Below, piece by piece: positions 52,616 through 61,187 of a stretch of DNA of 64,000 bases. Position 1 is the stretch's first letter, and every line of letters begins with the position of its first letter. The translations under genes and the position numbers were made by a program. The DNA is taken from the NCBI GenBank assembly GCA_000964245.1, contig LANB01000001.1, positions 2,074,392 through 2,138,391 on the forward strand, written 5' to 3'. Origin of the DNA: Cellvibrionaceae bacterium 1162T.S.0a.05 (lineage in GTDB: Bacteria; Pseudomonadota; Gammaproteobacteria; Pseudomonadales; Cellvibrionaceae). Below the pieces are notes generated by a model. That model did not search any database and was not told the DNA's origin. It was given only the letters and a program-made list of their open reading frames with translations.

Positions 52616-53923
52616 ATGCAAAATTCAGGCAACGAAAAAAGTACGAATGCCACGGGTCAAACCTTCTGGTTTGCCCTGATACTCATCGTCTCTCTGTTTT
52701 TCCTTTGGGGGGTGGCCAATAGTCTCAACGATATTCTGATACCACAATTTAAAAAAGCTTTTGATCTCACGGATTTTCAATCGAGCTTGGTACAATCGGC
52801 GTTTTATTTTGGTTATTTTTGTTTTTCTATTCCGGCTGCCATTTTTATGCAGCGCCTTGGTTACCGCAGTGCAGTCATTATCGGGCTTTTGCTCTATGCC
52901 AGCGGTGCCCTGCTTTTTTATCCTGCTGCGGAAGCGCAGGTGTACACCTGGTTTTTGTTTGCACTGTTTGTCATAGCCAGTGGTCTGGCCTTTCTGGAAA
53001 CCTCGGCCAACCCGCTAATTGTTGTGATGGGAGACCCTGCGCGCGCGGCCTGGCGTTTGAATCTGGCACAAGCTTTTAATCCTTTTGGTGTGCTTACCGG
53101 CATTACCGTCGGCAAGCTTTTAATTTTATCCGAGGTGGATTTGAGTGAAGCGGAGCGTGCAGCAATGACCGCAGTAGAGCACGCGGCCTTCCGACAAAGC
53201 GAACTCGAAGCTGTACAGCTTCCCTATCTTGTCATTGCTGCGATTGTCGTGATCTGGGCGCTGCTTGTCTTTTTTGCACGTTTCCCTGTTATTGCCCTTA
53301 AGCCCCTGAGGAATGACGCTGAAAAAACCTCACTTAAGGATTTTGCTAAATTATTTCAACATCGCAGTTTTCTCTTTGGTGTCGCCGCCCAATTTTTTTA
53401 CGTCGGTGCCCAGGTCGGGATCTGGAGTTTTATGATTCGCTACGGGCAATTGGCGCAGCCTGGCGAAACAGAGAAATCGCTTGCGGACTATTTGTTTTGG
53501 TCTCTTGTGGCGTTTACTGTAGGGCGTTTTGTCGCAACGGCGCTGATGCATAAAATTGATGCGGCGAAAGTTATGTTTGTGTTTGCGCTGTGTAATATCG
53601 CTTTGTGTACGCTGGCAGTAATGTCAGTTAATCATCTTGGGCTTCTTGCTTTGGCAAGCACCAGCTTTTTTATGTCCCTCATGTTTCCCACCATTTTTGC
53701 ATTGGCCTTGCGGGGCCTGGGTTCGCTTACCAAAGCGGGATCGTCCTTTGTGGTGATGGCGATTATTGGTGGTGCGGTATTTGCTGCGCTTATTGGAAAA
53801 ATATCTGATGTAAGTGCGATGAACTATGCCATGCTTGTGCCTGCGATGTGTTTTGTTTTTATTGCCCTTTTTTCGTGGAGCCAGTTCTCCAAAGCTGAGC
53901 AGCTGAAACAGGAAGCACCATGA
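52616..53923 (+). CDS. fucP: L-fucose:H+ symporter FucP-type permease
   Basis: A 435-residue MFS protein with twelve predicted helices. The opening SLFFLWGVANSLNDILIPQFKKAFDL and the FYFGYFCFSIPAAIFMQRLGYR loop are diagnostic of the FucP family, as is the SGLAFLETSANPL segment. It imports L-fucose released by the GH95 enzyme. It overlaps the next gene by four bases (ATGA), and all following catabolic genes run in the same direction. Confidence 0.93.
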   Translation: MQNSGNEKSTNATGQTFWFALILIVSLFFLWGVANSLNDILIPQFKKAFDLTDFQSSLVQSAFYFGYFCFSIPAAIFMQRLGYRSAVIIGLLLYASGALLFYPAAEAQVYTWFLFALFVIASGLAFLETSANPLIVVMGDPARAAWRLNLAQAFNPFGVLTGITVGKLLILSEVDLSEAERAAMTAVEHAAFRQSELEAVQLPYLVIAAIVVIWALLVFFARFPVIALKPLRNDAEKTSLKDFAKLFQHRSFLFGVAAQFFYVGAQVGIWSFMIRYGQLAQPGETEKSLADYLFWSLVAFTVGRFVATALMHKIDAAKVMFVFALCNIALCTLAVMSVNHLGLLALASTSFFMSLMFPTIFALALRGLGSLTKAGSSFVVMAIIGGAVFAALIGKISDVSAMNYAMLVPAMCFVFIALFSWSQFSKAEQLKQEAP

Positions 53924-54753
53924 TTGATGCCCACCAACACTTTTGGGATATCAAGCGCGAAGACTGCCGTTGGCCGACGTCGGATTTATCGGCGATTTAT
54001 CGAAGCTTTTCCATGTCTGATTATCTGCACGCTGTAGAGCGGGCACCAATGCGGGGCAGTGTACTAGTACAAAGTCAGGCGTGTGATAGTGATACCGATT
54101 ACTTACTTGCACTGTCAGCAGAATACAAAACAATACTGGCAGTTGTAGGCTGGGTAGATTTGGAAGCAAAAAATGCCTGCGAACGTATTCACTTTTTGGC
54201 AAAGCAAAATAAAATGCGGGGGCTGCGGCCAATGTTGCAGGCCATAACCGATGCCGATTGGATAAATCACCGGAGTGTACAACCTGCAATAGCGTGTATG
54301 GTGCGGGAGGAAATGCGTTTTGATGCACTGATTCAGCCGAGACATTTAAAAGCATTGACTGAATTTGCAAAAAAATACCCTGATTTAGGGATTGTGGTGG
54401 ATCATGCAGCCAAACCCGATATCGCAGCGGGAGACTTTATTTTTTGGGCGGATGGATTAAAACGCTTGTCTGAATGCGACAATGTCTATTGCAAACTTTC
54501 CGGTTTGGTTACAGAAGCAAAGCAATCACAGCTGAGCGATTTTGAAAATTTCAAACCCTGGATTAAACATATTCTGGATTGCTTTTCAGATGACAGAGTG
54601 CTTTGGGGTAGCGATTGGCCCGTTGTTAATCTGGCGTCGAGTTGGCAAGAATGGTATACAGAAAGCTGTAAGCTGCTGAATGAACTTAAACGGGATAAGG
54701 CCGCGCAAGCCAAAATTTTTGATGCTAATGCGCGGCGCTTTTATGGGCTTTAG
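53920..54753 (+). CDS. Amidohydrolase family lactonase, probable L-fuconolactonase
   Basis: A 277-residue TIM-barrel amidohydrolase of the COG3618 group: MIDAHQHFWD at the start (metal-site His-x-His), conserved VVDHAAKPD (about 157-165) and late WGSDWPVVNL with the catalytic Asp (about 229). Members of this group hydrolyse L-fucono-1,4-lactone or L-rhamnonolactone. Its place directly behind fucP supports L-fuconolactone as substrate. Confidence 0.88.
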   Translation: MIDAHQHFWDIKREDCRWPTSDLSAIYRSFSMSDYLHAVERAPMRGSVLVQSQACDSDTDYLLALSAEYKTILAVVGWVDLEAKNACERIHFLAKQNKMRGLRPMLQAITDADWINHRSVQPAIACMVREEMRFDALIQPRHLKALTEFAKKYPDLGIVVDHAAKPDIAAGDFIFWADGLKRLSECDNVYCKLSGLVTEAKQSQLSDFENFKPWIKHILDCFSDDRVLWGSDWPVVNLASSWQEWYTESCKLLNELKRDKAAQAKIFDANARRFYGL

Positions 54754-54792
54754 TCGAATACGCCGAGTGGATGTTCATAGGTAGAGTAGTCA

Positions 54793-55611
54793 ATGACACA
54801 ACAACGAAAGAGAAGAACCATGGGAAGTGATTCCGCGAAAACCAACGGTGAGGAAACAGAACGCCGTTACCGCGCTCCAGCTTTGGAAAAAGGTCTGGAT
54901 ATTCTTGAACTGTTGGCACGTGAAGGCGAGCCACTCAATACACCGCAAATGGCTGCGAAACTGGGGCGTTCCGTGAGTGAACTTTTTCGCATGGTGCTCA
55001 CACTTGAAGACCGAGGTTATATCGTTCAGGCTCGCGGGCGTGAAGGTTATGGCCTCACAAACAAATTATTCTCGATGGGGCTGGCGCAAACACCCATGCG
55101 CAGTCTGGTCGAATTGGCAACGCCGGAAATGAAAGCACTTGCCGACCAAATTGGACAAAGTTGCCACATGACTGTTGTGAGTAATCAACAGATCGTGGTC
55201 GTCGCGCGAATTGAAAGCCCCCGTGATCTCGGTTTTTCTGTTCGCCTCGGGTACCGGCGACCGGTTATGGACTCTACGTCCGGTGTGGTCCTTTATGCAT
55301 TTATGCCGGAAGAAGAACGCGAGCAGGGTTTGCGTGAATTGGAGTCAGTGGGTGAAGCGATGACGGTCGAAAATTTTCGTGCACGAGTCGATAGAGCAAG
55401 ACAAAATGCCTACGTGAAAAACCCCAGTGATTTTGTGGATGGTGTTGTCGATTTGTCTGCGCCAATTATTGGAAGCAAAGGTGTTATCGCAGCGCTCACC
55501 ATTCCCTACGTGCGCTGTTTTCCTGAAAAAACGGATGTCGATGAAACCCTTAAAATGCTACGCGAAACGTGTGCGCACCTCTCGGAACTCTTGCAGGCTG
55601 AAGGGCGATAG
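54793..55611 (+). CDS. IclR family transcriptional regulator of the fucose locus
   Basis: A 272-residue protein with an IclR winged helix (about 28-90, ALEKGLDILELLAREGEPLNTPQMA then LGRSVSELFRMVLTLEDRGYI) and the effector-binding C-terminal domain (SCHMTVVSNQQIVVVARIESP, DLSAPIIGSKGVIAALTIPY). It sits between transporter/lactonase and dehydrogenase genes, so it likely responds to L-fucose or a catabolite. An IclR regulator also controls the fucose locus of Campylobacter jejuni. Confidence 0.9.
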   Translation: MTQQRKRRTMGSDSAKTNGEETERRYRAPALEKGLDILELLAREGEPLNTPQMAAKLGRSVSELFRMVLTLEDRGYIVQARGREGYGLTNKLFSMGLAQTPMRSLVELATPEMKALADQIGQSCHMTVVSNQQIVVVARIESPRDLGFSVRLGYRRPVMDSTSGVVLYAFMPEEEREQGLRELESVGEAMTVENFRARVDRARQNAYVKNPSDFVDGVVDLSAPIIGSKGVIAALTIPYVRCFPEKTDVDETLKMLRETCAHLSELLQAEGR

Positions 55612-55616
55612 TTTTG

Positions 55617-56693
55617 GTGAGCTTGAGTTCAAAACCTGATGGTGTCGCCCTGGCTGAACGATTGAGTTCTCTGGGATTTGGTGCAGCACCCATTGGCAAT
55701 CTTTATCGCAAGGTGAATACCGAAGATGCCGAAGCGGCCGTTCAGGCTGCATTGCAAGGGGGCGTGCGTTATTTCGATACGGCGCCCTTCTACGGTTTTG
55801 GATTAAGCGAAAAACGCTTGGGAAATATCCTGGCGGAAGCGACTGATGATGCCGCTGAAAGAACAGACAAGATCATTATTTCTACCAAGGTTGGGCGCTG
55901 TCTGAAGGCGTTGGCTGCAGCGGACAATAGCCTTCGATATGGTTTTGTTAGTGAAGAAGCGTATGAGCCGTATTTTGATTACAGCTATGACGGTGTAATG
56001 CAATCTTTTGAGGCCAGTTTGCAACGGCTCAATCTTGAGCGCATTGACGTTTTGCTTGCTCATGATTTGGGCGAGGAAACCCACGGGCCACGAAGTGAGG
56101 AACATTTGCGTCAGTTTTTTTCTGGTGGCTATCAGGCGATGCGTGAACTCAAGGACACGGGGCGTGTTTCGGCGCTGGGTATTGGTCTAAATGAATGTGC
56201 TGCGTGCGAACAAATCATTCGAGAAGTAGATCTTGATTGTATTTTATTGGCTGGTCGCTACAGCCTGTTGGACCAAAGCGCCGCCGACAAGGTGTTTCCT
56301 TTGTGTGCAGAGAAAGAGATCTGTGTGATATTGGGTGGCGTATTTAATTCGGGCATATTGGCAACAGGTGTGCGTGATCAAAAAGACCATTTCTACAACT
56401 ATGCACCTGCCTCACCAGAGATAATGGCGCGTGTCGAAAAAATTGAAAAAGTATGCAGCGAATATTCGGTGTCGCTCCCGACAGCTGCATTGCAATTTCC
56501 TTTTTTGAATAAACACGTTGCCAGTGTGCTAGTGGGAATGGCCAATGCTGAACAGGTGAACCAGGTATTACAGTATCGTGAAAAGAAAATTCCCTCAGCG
56601 TTCTGGCAAAGCCTGATTCGCGAGGGGCTAATTTCAGAAGCCAACGATTTACAAGAAAATTTACCAAAAACAATGCAAGAAGGTGCGGCGTAG
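55617..56693 (+). CDS. Aldo/keto reductase, probable L-fucose 1-dehydrogenase
   Basis: A 358-residue AKR: GFGAAPIGNLYR at the start, YFDTAPFYGFGLSEKRLG with the catalytic Tyr (about 61) and Asp, KVGRCLK (Lys), and LAHDLG (His). Its sequence resembles D-threo-aldose (L-fucose) 1-dehydrogenases, which oxidise L-fucose to L-fuconolactone with NAD(P). The GTG at 55617 is chosen, with AAGGG about 12 bases upstream; a TTG 3 bases earlier is possible. It is the likely first oxidative step of the pathway. Confidence 0.87.
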   Translation: MSLSSKPDGVALAERLSSLGFGAAPIGNLYRKVNTEDAEAAVQAALQGGVRYFDTAPFYGFGLSEKRLGNILAEATDDAAERTDKIIISTKVGRCLKALAAADNSLRYGFVSEEAYEPYFDYSYDGVMQSFEASLQRLNLERIDVLLAHDLGEETHGPRSEEHLRQFFSGGYQAMRELKDTGRVSALGIGLNECAACEQIIREVDLDCILLAGRYSLLDQSAADKVFPLCAEKEICVILGGVFNSGILATGVRDQKDHFYNYAPASPEIMARVEKIEKVCSEYSVSLPTAALQFPFLNKHVASVLVGMANAEQVNQVLQYREKKIPSAFWQSLIREGLISEANDLQENLPKTMQEGAA

Positions 56694-56694
56694 T

Positions 56695-57006
56695 ATGCCG
56701 GATGCAGTAAAAACCAAAGTGACACCCCCTGCGTTTATTCGCTTGCATGCAGATGACAATATTCTTGTCTGTGTAAAACCTGTTAAGCAAGGTGAGGTGT
56801 TGGAGCTCGAAGGACAACATTATACGATGCCGGGTGCGATAGATGTCGGTCACAAAATTTGTATCGCATCGATTCAGCAGGGTGAAAAAATTATTAAACA
56901 TGGCGTTGCAATCGGGTCGGCCAAAGCGGACATTCGCGCAGGTGAGCATGTCCATATACATAACCTGAAAAGCGATTATATCGACAGCAATACACGCGAA
57001 CGTTAA
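56695..57006 (+). CDS. UxaA-type dehydratase, N-terminal (SAF) subunit
   Basis: A 103-residue SAF-domain protein equivalent to the N terminus of altronate/galactarate dehydratases (RLHADDNILVCVKPVKQGE, KICIASIQQGEKIIKHGVAIG, AGEHVHIHNL). In E. coli UxaA this domain is fused to the catalytic part; here it is a separate gene followed by the catalytic subunit. A comparable split pair is part of the fucose locus of Campylobacter jejuni. It probably acts on L-fuconate. Confidence 0.87.
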   Translation: MPDAVKTKVTPPAFIRLHADDNILVCVKPVKQGEVLELEGQHYTMPGAIDVGHKICIASIQQGEKIIKHGVAIGSAKADIRAGEHVHIHNLKSDYIDSNTRER

Positions 57007-57043
57007 TTTTTGAAACGTAGAAAATGAATAGGGTGTCAGCGAG

Positions 57044-57079
57044 CGGAGCCGTCAGCAAGCCAAACGGAGCCGTCAGCAA
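57044..57079. repeat. 15-base direct repeat between split dehydratase genes
   Basis: CGGAGCCGTCAGCAA occurs at 57044-57058 and 57065-57079, within the 137-base gap between the two subunit genes. Confidence 0.9.
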
Positions 57080-57143
57080 TTGAAGGTATCACAAAATAGC
57101 AGCGAACTTTGGATAACGGAACTGAGTTTTAGAGGTTGAGGTA

Positions 57144-58364
57144 GTGAGTGTAGATAAAGTCATTACAGAGCACGCATGGTTGCGGCAAGATGGACGCAAG
57201 GGTATACGCAATGTCATTGTTGTTGCATACCTCGTGGAATGTGCTCATCACGTCAGTCGTAAAATCGTTCAGCACTGTGGAGACAGTGAAGTTCACCTTA
57301 TTGGCTTTCCCGGTTGCTTTCCAAATGAATATGCCAGTGAAATGCTCAAAGCCGTTTGCACGCACCCGAATGTAGGCGCAGCGCTGCTGGTATCGCTCGG
57401 TTGCGAAAGTATGAATCGCGATTGGCTTCTAAAAGAAATTACCGAAAGCGGTCGCCCGGCGGATTTGTTGGTGATTCAGGAGGCGGGTGGAACGCGAGCA
57501 ACCATTGATGCGGGAATTCAATCCTTAAAGCACATGCGTCAACTTGCTGACAAAGGCGAACGCACTGTAATGCATATCAATGAATTAATTGTGGGAACAA
57601 TTTGCGGTGGCTCTGATGGTACCAGCGGTGTTACTGCGAACCCCGGCGTCGGACGCTGTTTCGATACGCTGGTTGCCGAAGGTGCGGCGTGTTTATTCGA
57701 AGAAACCGGCGAGTTAATCGGTTGTGAGAATATTATGGCAGAGCGCGCCATTGCCTCGGATTTAGGGAAGGAAATAATCGCTGCCGTTGAAAAAGCAAAA
57801 AATTACTACCGTATTTTAGGCTTCGGTAGCTTTGCACCTGGCAATGCAGATGGCGGCCTGAGTACTCAGGAAGAAAAATCGCTGGGAGCGTACTCCAAAT
57901 CCGGTTCTTCAAAAATCTCTGGCCTATTAAAGCCCGGAGATTTACCGCCAGGCGGTGGCCTTTACCTTGTCGATGTTATACCCGACGGTGAAGTGCGCTT
58001 TGGCTTTCCTAATATTTCTGATAATGCCGAAATTGTCGAACTGATTGCTTGCGGTTGCCATTTGATTTTATTTACGACTGGTCGTGGTTCCGTCGTCGGT
58101 TCAGCCATTTCGCCGGTCATTAAAGTGTGTGCCAACCCGGAAACCTACGATCGTCTCGCAGAAGATATGGACATCAACGCAGGTAAGGTATTGCGAGGGG
58201 AAGCCAACCTCGATGAACTTGGACAGGAAATCTATGAAACCGTTATAAACGTTGTGCAAGGTCAGCAAAGCGTGTCGGAAGCCCTGGGGCATCAGGAATT
58301 TATTCTTACGTATAAAAGCTTTGACCCCATCGGGCCTGCTTGCCTTCCACTGTCGGTGAGGTAG
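57144..58364 (+). CDS. UxaA-type dehydratase, catalytic subunit, probable L-fuconate dehydratase
   Basis: A 406-residue protein matching the C-terminal part of UxaA/GarD: RQDGRKGIRNVIVVAYLVECA at the start, LVSLGCESMNR, VGTICGGSDGTSGVTANPGVG (active-site region) and LILFTTGRGSVVGSAISPVIKVCANP near the end. The GTG start at 57144 follows GAGGTTGAGG. With the SAF subunit it should dehydrate L-fuconate to 2-keto-3-deoxy-L-fuconate. Cysteines for an iron centre are present but not verified. Confidence 0.86.
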   Translation: MSVDKVITEHAWLRQDGRKGIRNVIVVAYLVECAHHVSRKIVQHCGDSEVHLIGFPGCFPNEYASEMLKAVCTHPNVGAALLVSLGCESMNRDWLLKEITESGRPADLLVIQEAGGTRATIDAGIQSLKHMRQLADKGERTVMHINELIVGTICGGSDGTSGVTANPGVGRCFDTLVAEGAACLFEETGELIGCENIMAERAIASDLGKEIIAAVEKAKNYYRILGFGSFAPGNADGGLSTQEEKSLGAYSKSGSSKISGLLKPGDLPPGGGLYLVDVIPDGEVRFGFPNISDNAEIVELIACGCHLILFTTGRGSVVGSAISPVIKVCANPETYDRLAEDMDINAGKVLRGEANLDELGQEIYETVINVVQGQQSVSEALGHQEFILTYKSFDPIGPACLPLSVR

Positions 58365-58376
58365 CCAGAGCGCAAC

Positions 58377-59123
58377 ATGGCAAACACAATGATGCTGGAA
58401 AATAAAATTGCGCTAGTAACAGGCGCCGCTCAAGGTATTGGTCGAGCCTCTTGTGAACTGTTTGCTAAAAACGGTGCACAGGTAATCGCTGTCGATAAAA
58501 ATCGAGAAGCCCTCGAAGTATTACAGAACACCATCGCCTGCGAAATAATCGAATGCGATCTCCTCGATAAAGCTCAGCTCGCCAAACTCCCGGACGGTAG
58601 AGAAAAACTGGATGTGCTGTTCAACTGCGCAGGCTTTGTTCACAACGGGACACTTGAGGCCTGTAGTGAAGAAGATTTTCATTTCTCAATGGAGCTTAAC
58701 GTCACAACCATGTTTCGCACCATTAAACACTTTTTGCCCGCGCTCAAAGCCAGTGGCAACGCCTCGATAATTAATATGAGCTCGGTCGCAAGTTCAATAA
58801 AGGGTGTTGCCAACCGTTTTGTTTACGGCGTATCAAAAGCGGCAGTCATCGGGCTAACGAAATCGGTTGCGACAGATTACGTAAAATCCGGTATTCGCTG
58901 CAACGCAATATGCCCGGGTACCGTACAAACCCCCTCACTGGAAGAACGCTTACGGGCCACCGGGGACTATGATGCTGCACTAAAAAATTTTACAGCCAGG
59001 CAACCAATGGGCCGTCTGGGTCAAGCCGAGGAAATCGCGCAATTAGCTCTGTATTTGGCGAGTGATGTTTCGGCCTATACGACGGGCACCGCACAAATAA
59101 TCGATGGCGGATGGACCAATTAG
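58377..59123 (+). CDS. SDR oxidoreductase, probable 2-keto-3-deoxy-L-fuconate dehydrogenase
   Basis: A 248-residue short-chain dehydrogenase: TGAAQGIG (about 15-22), NCAGFVHNG, the catalytic Ser in IINMSSVASS and YGVSKAA (Tyr and Lys). The C-terminal AYTTGTAQIIDGGWTN is standard. Similar enzymes oxidise 2-keto-3-deoxy-L-fuconate to 2,4-diketo-3-deoxy-L-fuconate in the non-phosphorylative fucose pathway. It starts 12 bases after the dehydratase subunit. The FAH-family gene that follows fits the next step. Confidence 0.88.
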   Translation: MANTMMLENKIALVTGAAQGIGRASCELFAKNGAQVIAVDKNREALEVLQNTIACEIIECDLLDKAQLAKLPDGREKLDVLFNCAGFVHNGTLEACSEEDFHFSMELNVTTMFRTIKHFLPALKASGNASIINMSSVASSIKGVANRFVYGVSKAAVIGLTKSVATDYVKSGIRCNAICPGTVQTPSLEERLRATGDYDAALKNFTARQPMGRLGQAEEIAQLALYLASDVSAYTTGTAQIIDGGWTN

Positions 59124-59241
59124 TTTAACTTCATGCACAGTATTGAGTTGGTTCTGGCTCAACAAATTTTAAATTAAACTCGTTTAAAAAAGAAAAACAG
59201 ATTCCAGGGGTAGTTTATTCTTATTGATGAATAAGGTATGA

Positions 59242-59363
59242 ACTTCCCTGAGCATTGAGCGCGAAGCGTCCCTTTGTGAAACCGTCGCCGCAGGACGCGG
59301 CGTCGGAGCCACAGGGAAGTGTTTACTGCGTTTTCACAAAGGGACGCTTCGTGATCGATGCTC
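59242..59363. repeat. Structured inverted-repeat element
   Basis: Arms at 59250-59281 and 59332-59363 are complementary over 32 bases with three mismatches, including a perfect 20-base core (GAAGCGTCCCTTTGTGAAA and its complement). Inside are a CGCCGC/GCGGCG hairpin and CAGGGAAGT, which is complementary to ACTTCCCTG at 59242-59250, so two alternative folds are possible. Confidence 0.85.
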
Positions 59364-59409
59364 ACACGATGCAACAAGACATCACGAATCAAAACTTTAA
59401 ATATTCTAG

Positions 59410-59433
59410 ATAAAGAGAGACATAAAGAGAGAC
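59410..59433 (+). repeat. Tandem duplication at the FAH gene ribosome binding site
   Basis: ATAAAGAGAGAC is repeated twice without mismatch, followed by ATAAAGTG at the start codon. Each copy contains an AGAGAG-type ribosome binding site; the second is the correctly spaced one. Confidence 0.9.
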
Positions 59434-59438
59434 ATAAA

Positions 59439-60287
59439 GTGAAACTATTAAGATACGGTGAAAAAGGCCAAGAGAAACCGGGGCTTCTGGATTCAAATGG
59501 AAATATTCGTGATCTAAGTAAAAAACTCCCTGATTTGAGCAGCGAAACGCTCAGCAGCGCGCTACTCGAAGATCTGAAAAACATTGATGTGGAAAGTTTG
59601 CCCATCGTCGAAGGCAATCCACGCATCGGTGCATGTATTCATAAACCCGGAAAGTTTCTCTGCATTGGACTGAACTATTCTGATCACGCCGCAGAAACTG
59701 GTGCAGAAGTTCCCGCTGAACCGGTTCTATTCAGTAAAGCAACCAGCGCAGTAACAGGTCCTTACGATAATATTATTCGACCCCTGAATTCAACCAAACT
59801 GGACTGGGAAGTGGAACTGGGCTTTATTGTTGGTAAGGAAGCACGCTATGTGAGTGAAGAAGACGCAATGGACTATATTGCAGGGTATTGCGTTGTTAAC
59901 GACGTGAGTGAACGCCAATTTCAACTTGAGCGCTGCGGTACCTGGGACAAGGGTAAAGGCTGTGACTCCTTCGGGCCAATAGGCCCCTGGCTGGTGACAA
60001 AAGATGAAGTCAATGACCCCGGCAATCTTCATATGTGGCTTAAGGTTAATGGCAAAACCTTTCAGGACGGCAGTACCAGTACAATGGTATTCAAGCCCGC
60101 CTTTCTTTTGAGTTACCTCAGTCAATTTATGAGCTTGCAAGCCGGAGACATCGTCACAACGGGTACCCCGCCTGGAGTGGGAATGGGACAAAAGCCGCCC
60201 GTATATTTAAAGCCGGGGGATATCGTTGAACTGGGTATTGATGGTCTCGGTTCGCAAAAACAAACGGTCGTTGCTTACAAGAAATAA
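59439..60287 (+). CDS. FAH family hydrolase, probable 2,4-diketo-3-deoxy-L-fuconate hydrolase
   Basis: A 282-residue fumarylacetoacetate hydrolase-type protein: KFLCIGLNYSDHAAE, the metal-site WEVELGFIVGKEA, VVNDVSERQFQ and GDIVTTGTPPGVGMG. Related enzymes cleave 2,4-diketo-3-deoxy-L-fuconate or -rhamnonate to pyruvate and L-lactate, the last step of the non-phosphorylative pathway. GTG 59439 is chosen because family homology begins VKLLRYGEKG and a ribosome binding site lies in the duplicated 12-base unit; the longer frame is an unrelated leader. Confidence 0.88.
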   Translation: MKLLRYGEKGQEKPGLLDSNGNIRDLSKKLPDLSSETLSSALLEDLKNIDVESLPIVEGNPRIGACIHKPGKFLCIGLNYSDHAAETGAEVPAEPVLFSKATSAVTGPYDNIIRPLNSTKLDWEVELGFIVGKEARYVSEEDAMDYIAGYCVVNDVSERQFQLERCGTWDKGKGCDSFGPIGPWLVTKDEVNDPGNLHMWLKVNGKTFQDGSTSTMVFKPAFLLSYLSQFMSLQAGDIVTTGTPPGVGMGQKPPVYLKPGDIVELGIDGLGSQKQTVVAYKK

Positions 60288-60301
60288 GTGGCTAGTGGGA
60301 G

Positions 60302-60601
60302 TTAATTCGCAGGTGTTTGGCATTGCCAGCAATGCGCAAAACTCCCTTCATTTTCTTCACCACATTGCGCACAAGTCCAGTTTGCTTGTGTTTCATCTTT
60401 GAGTTCACTCAAAAGCGATAAGGCGCGAGCTTTGTGTTCGCGTGTGACCCACAATTCTGGCCAGGCCTCTATAGGCGCCAGGTCGCCAATGCCACCTGCG
60501 GCATAAACATTCCGTAATTCACAGTGCAGGCCCTCAAGTTCAAGAATGTTTTTAGCATTCTCTACCAGAATTTTATTTTCATGAGTGTAAACTTTTTCCA
60601 T
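60302..60601 (-). CDS. DUF2007-like protein with zinc ribbon tail
   Basis: A 99-residue protein. The N-terminal 67 residues match the DUF2007 (putative signal transducing) pattern (MEKVYTHENKILVENAKNILELEGL, LWVTREHKARALSLL). The C terminus has two CxxC pairs (CAQCGEEN, CWQCQ) that form a zinc ribbon. ATG 60601 is used with AGGA eight bases upstream; an ATG 15 bases earlier is possible. It lies downstream of a VOC gene on the same strand. Confidence 0.8.
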   Translation of the reverse strand: MEKVYTHENKILVENAKNILELEGLHCELRNVYAAGGIGDLAPIEAWPELWVTREHKARALSLLSELKDETQANWTCAQCGEENEGSFAHCWQCQTPAN

Positions 60602-60616
60602 AGTGCTGTTCCTCAT

Positions 60617-61012
60617 TCAGGCTCCGGGCCAAATAAATTCAAGGCGAATGCCACCCGGTTCATAACACATCATATGTTTACGAGGGCCGGTACCGACTGG
60701 CTCGGGTGGGAATTCTATTCTGACTTTGTCTTTAATATGTTGATAAAGCGCGTTGAGTTCCTCTTCACTGCCAACTTCCAGCGCAAGATGATGTAAGCCA
60801 ATATTCGCACGTCGATCAAATTCACCCACTGTAAGGCTATGGTCTACTTGCCATAGCGTTAAGCGGACCGTTCCGTCCGAAACAGCAGTACGTGGATAAT
60901 TTGGGTCATACCCGCTTTCTGACCAGCCGAGCACTTCTACGAAGAAATCCCGTGTGGCACTGAGATCATTTACGCTGAGTCCAATATGATTAACGCCATG
61001 GGTGAAAGCCAT
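60617..61012 (-). CDS. VOC family protein
   Basis: A 131-residue single VOC fold starting FTHGVNHIGLSVNDLSATRDFFVEVLGWSE, with metal-site residues His (VNHIG), Gln/His in LHHLALEVG and Glu in the final GGIRLEF strand. Members include glyoxalase I, dioxygenases and resistance proteins; substrate unknown. Probably co-transcribed with the DUF2007 gene. Confidence 0.84.
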   Translation of the reverse strand: MAFTHGVNHIGLSVNDLSATRDFFVEVLGWSESGYDPNYPRTAVSDGTVRLTLWQVDHSLTVGEFDRRANIGLHHLALEVGSEEELNALYQHIKDKVRIEFPPEPVGTGPRKHMMCYEPGGIRLEFIWPGA

Positions 61013-61187
61013 ACAGAGTCCTTCTTTTAATATTCAGGCTGAAGGCCTCATACTAGCGCGGCAGAAAAATAAGTCTACCGACTTCAGGCATTTTATTTTT
61101 TGGCCCTGTATCTCGCATATCAAAAGCGCTTGTAATCAATGGGAGGGGGTATAGTATGTGGGCAATGACTCACATGGAGGAGGTTAC

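Larger units (their letters stand above)
59124..59438. other. Intergenic interval with large inverted-repeat element
   Basis: About 315 bases between the SDR and FAH genes, dominated by the inverted repeat at 59242-59363. A 12-base tandem duplication (59410-59433) lies just before the FAH start. No gene is seen. Confidence 0.6.
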
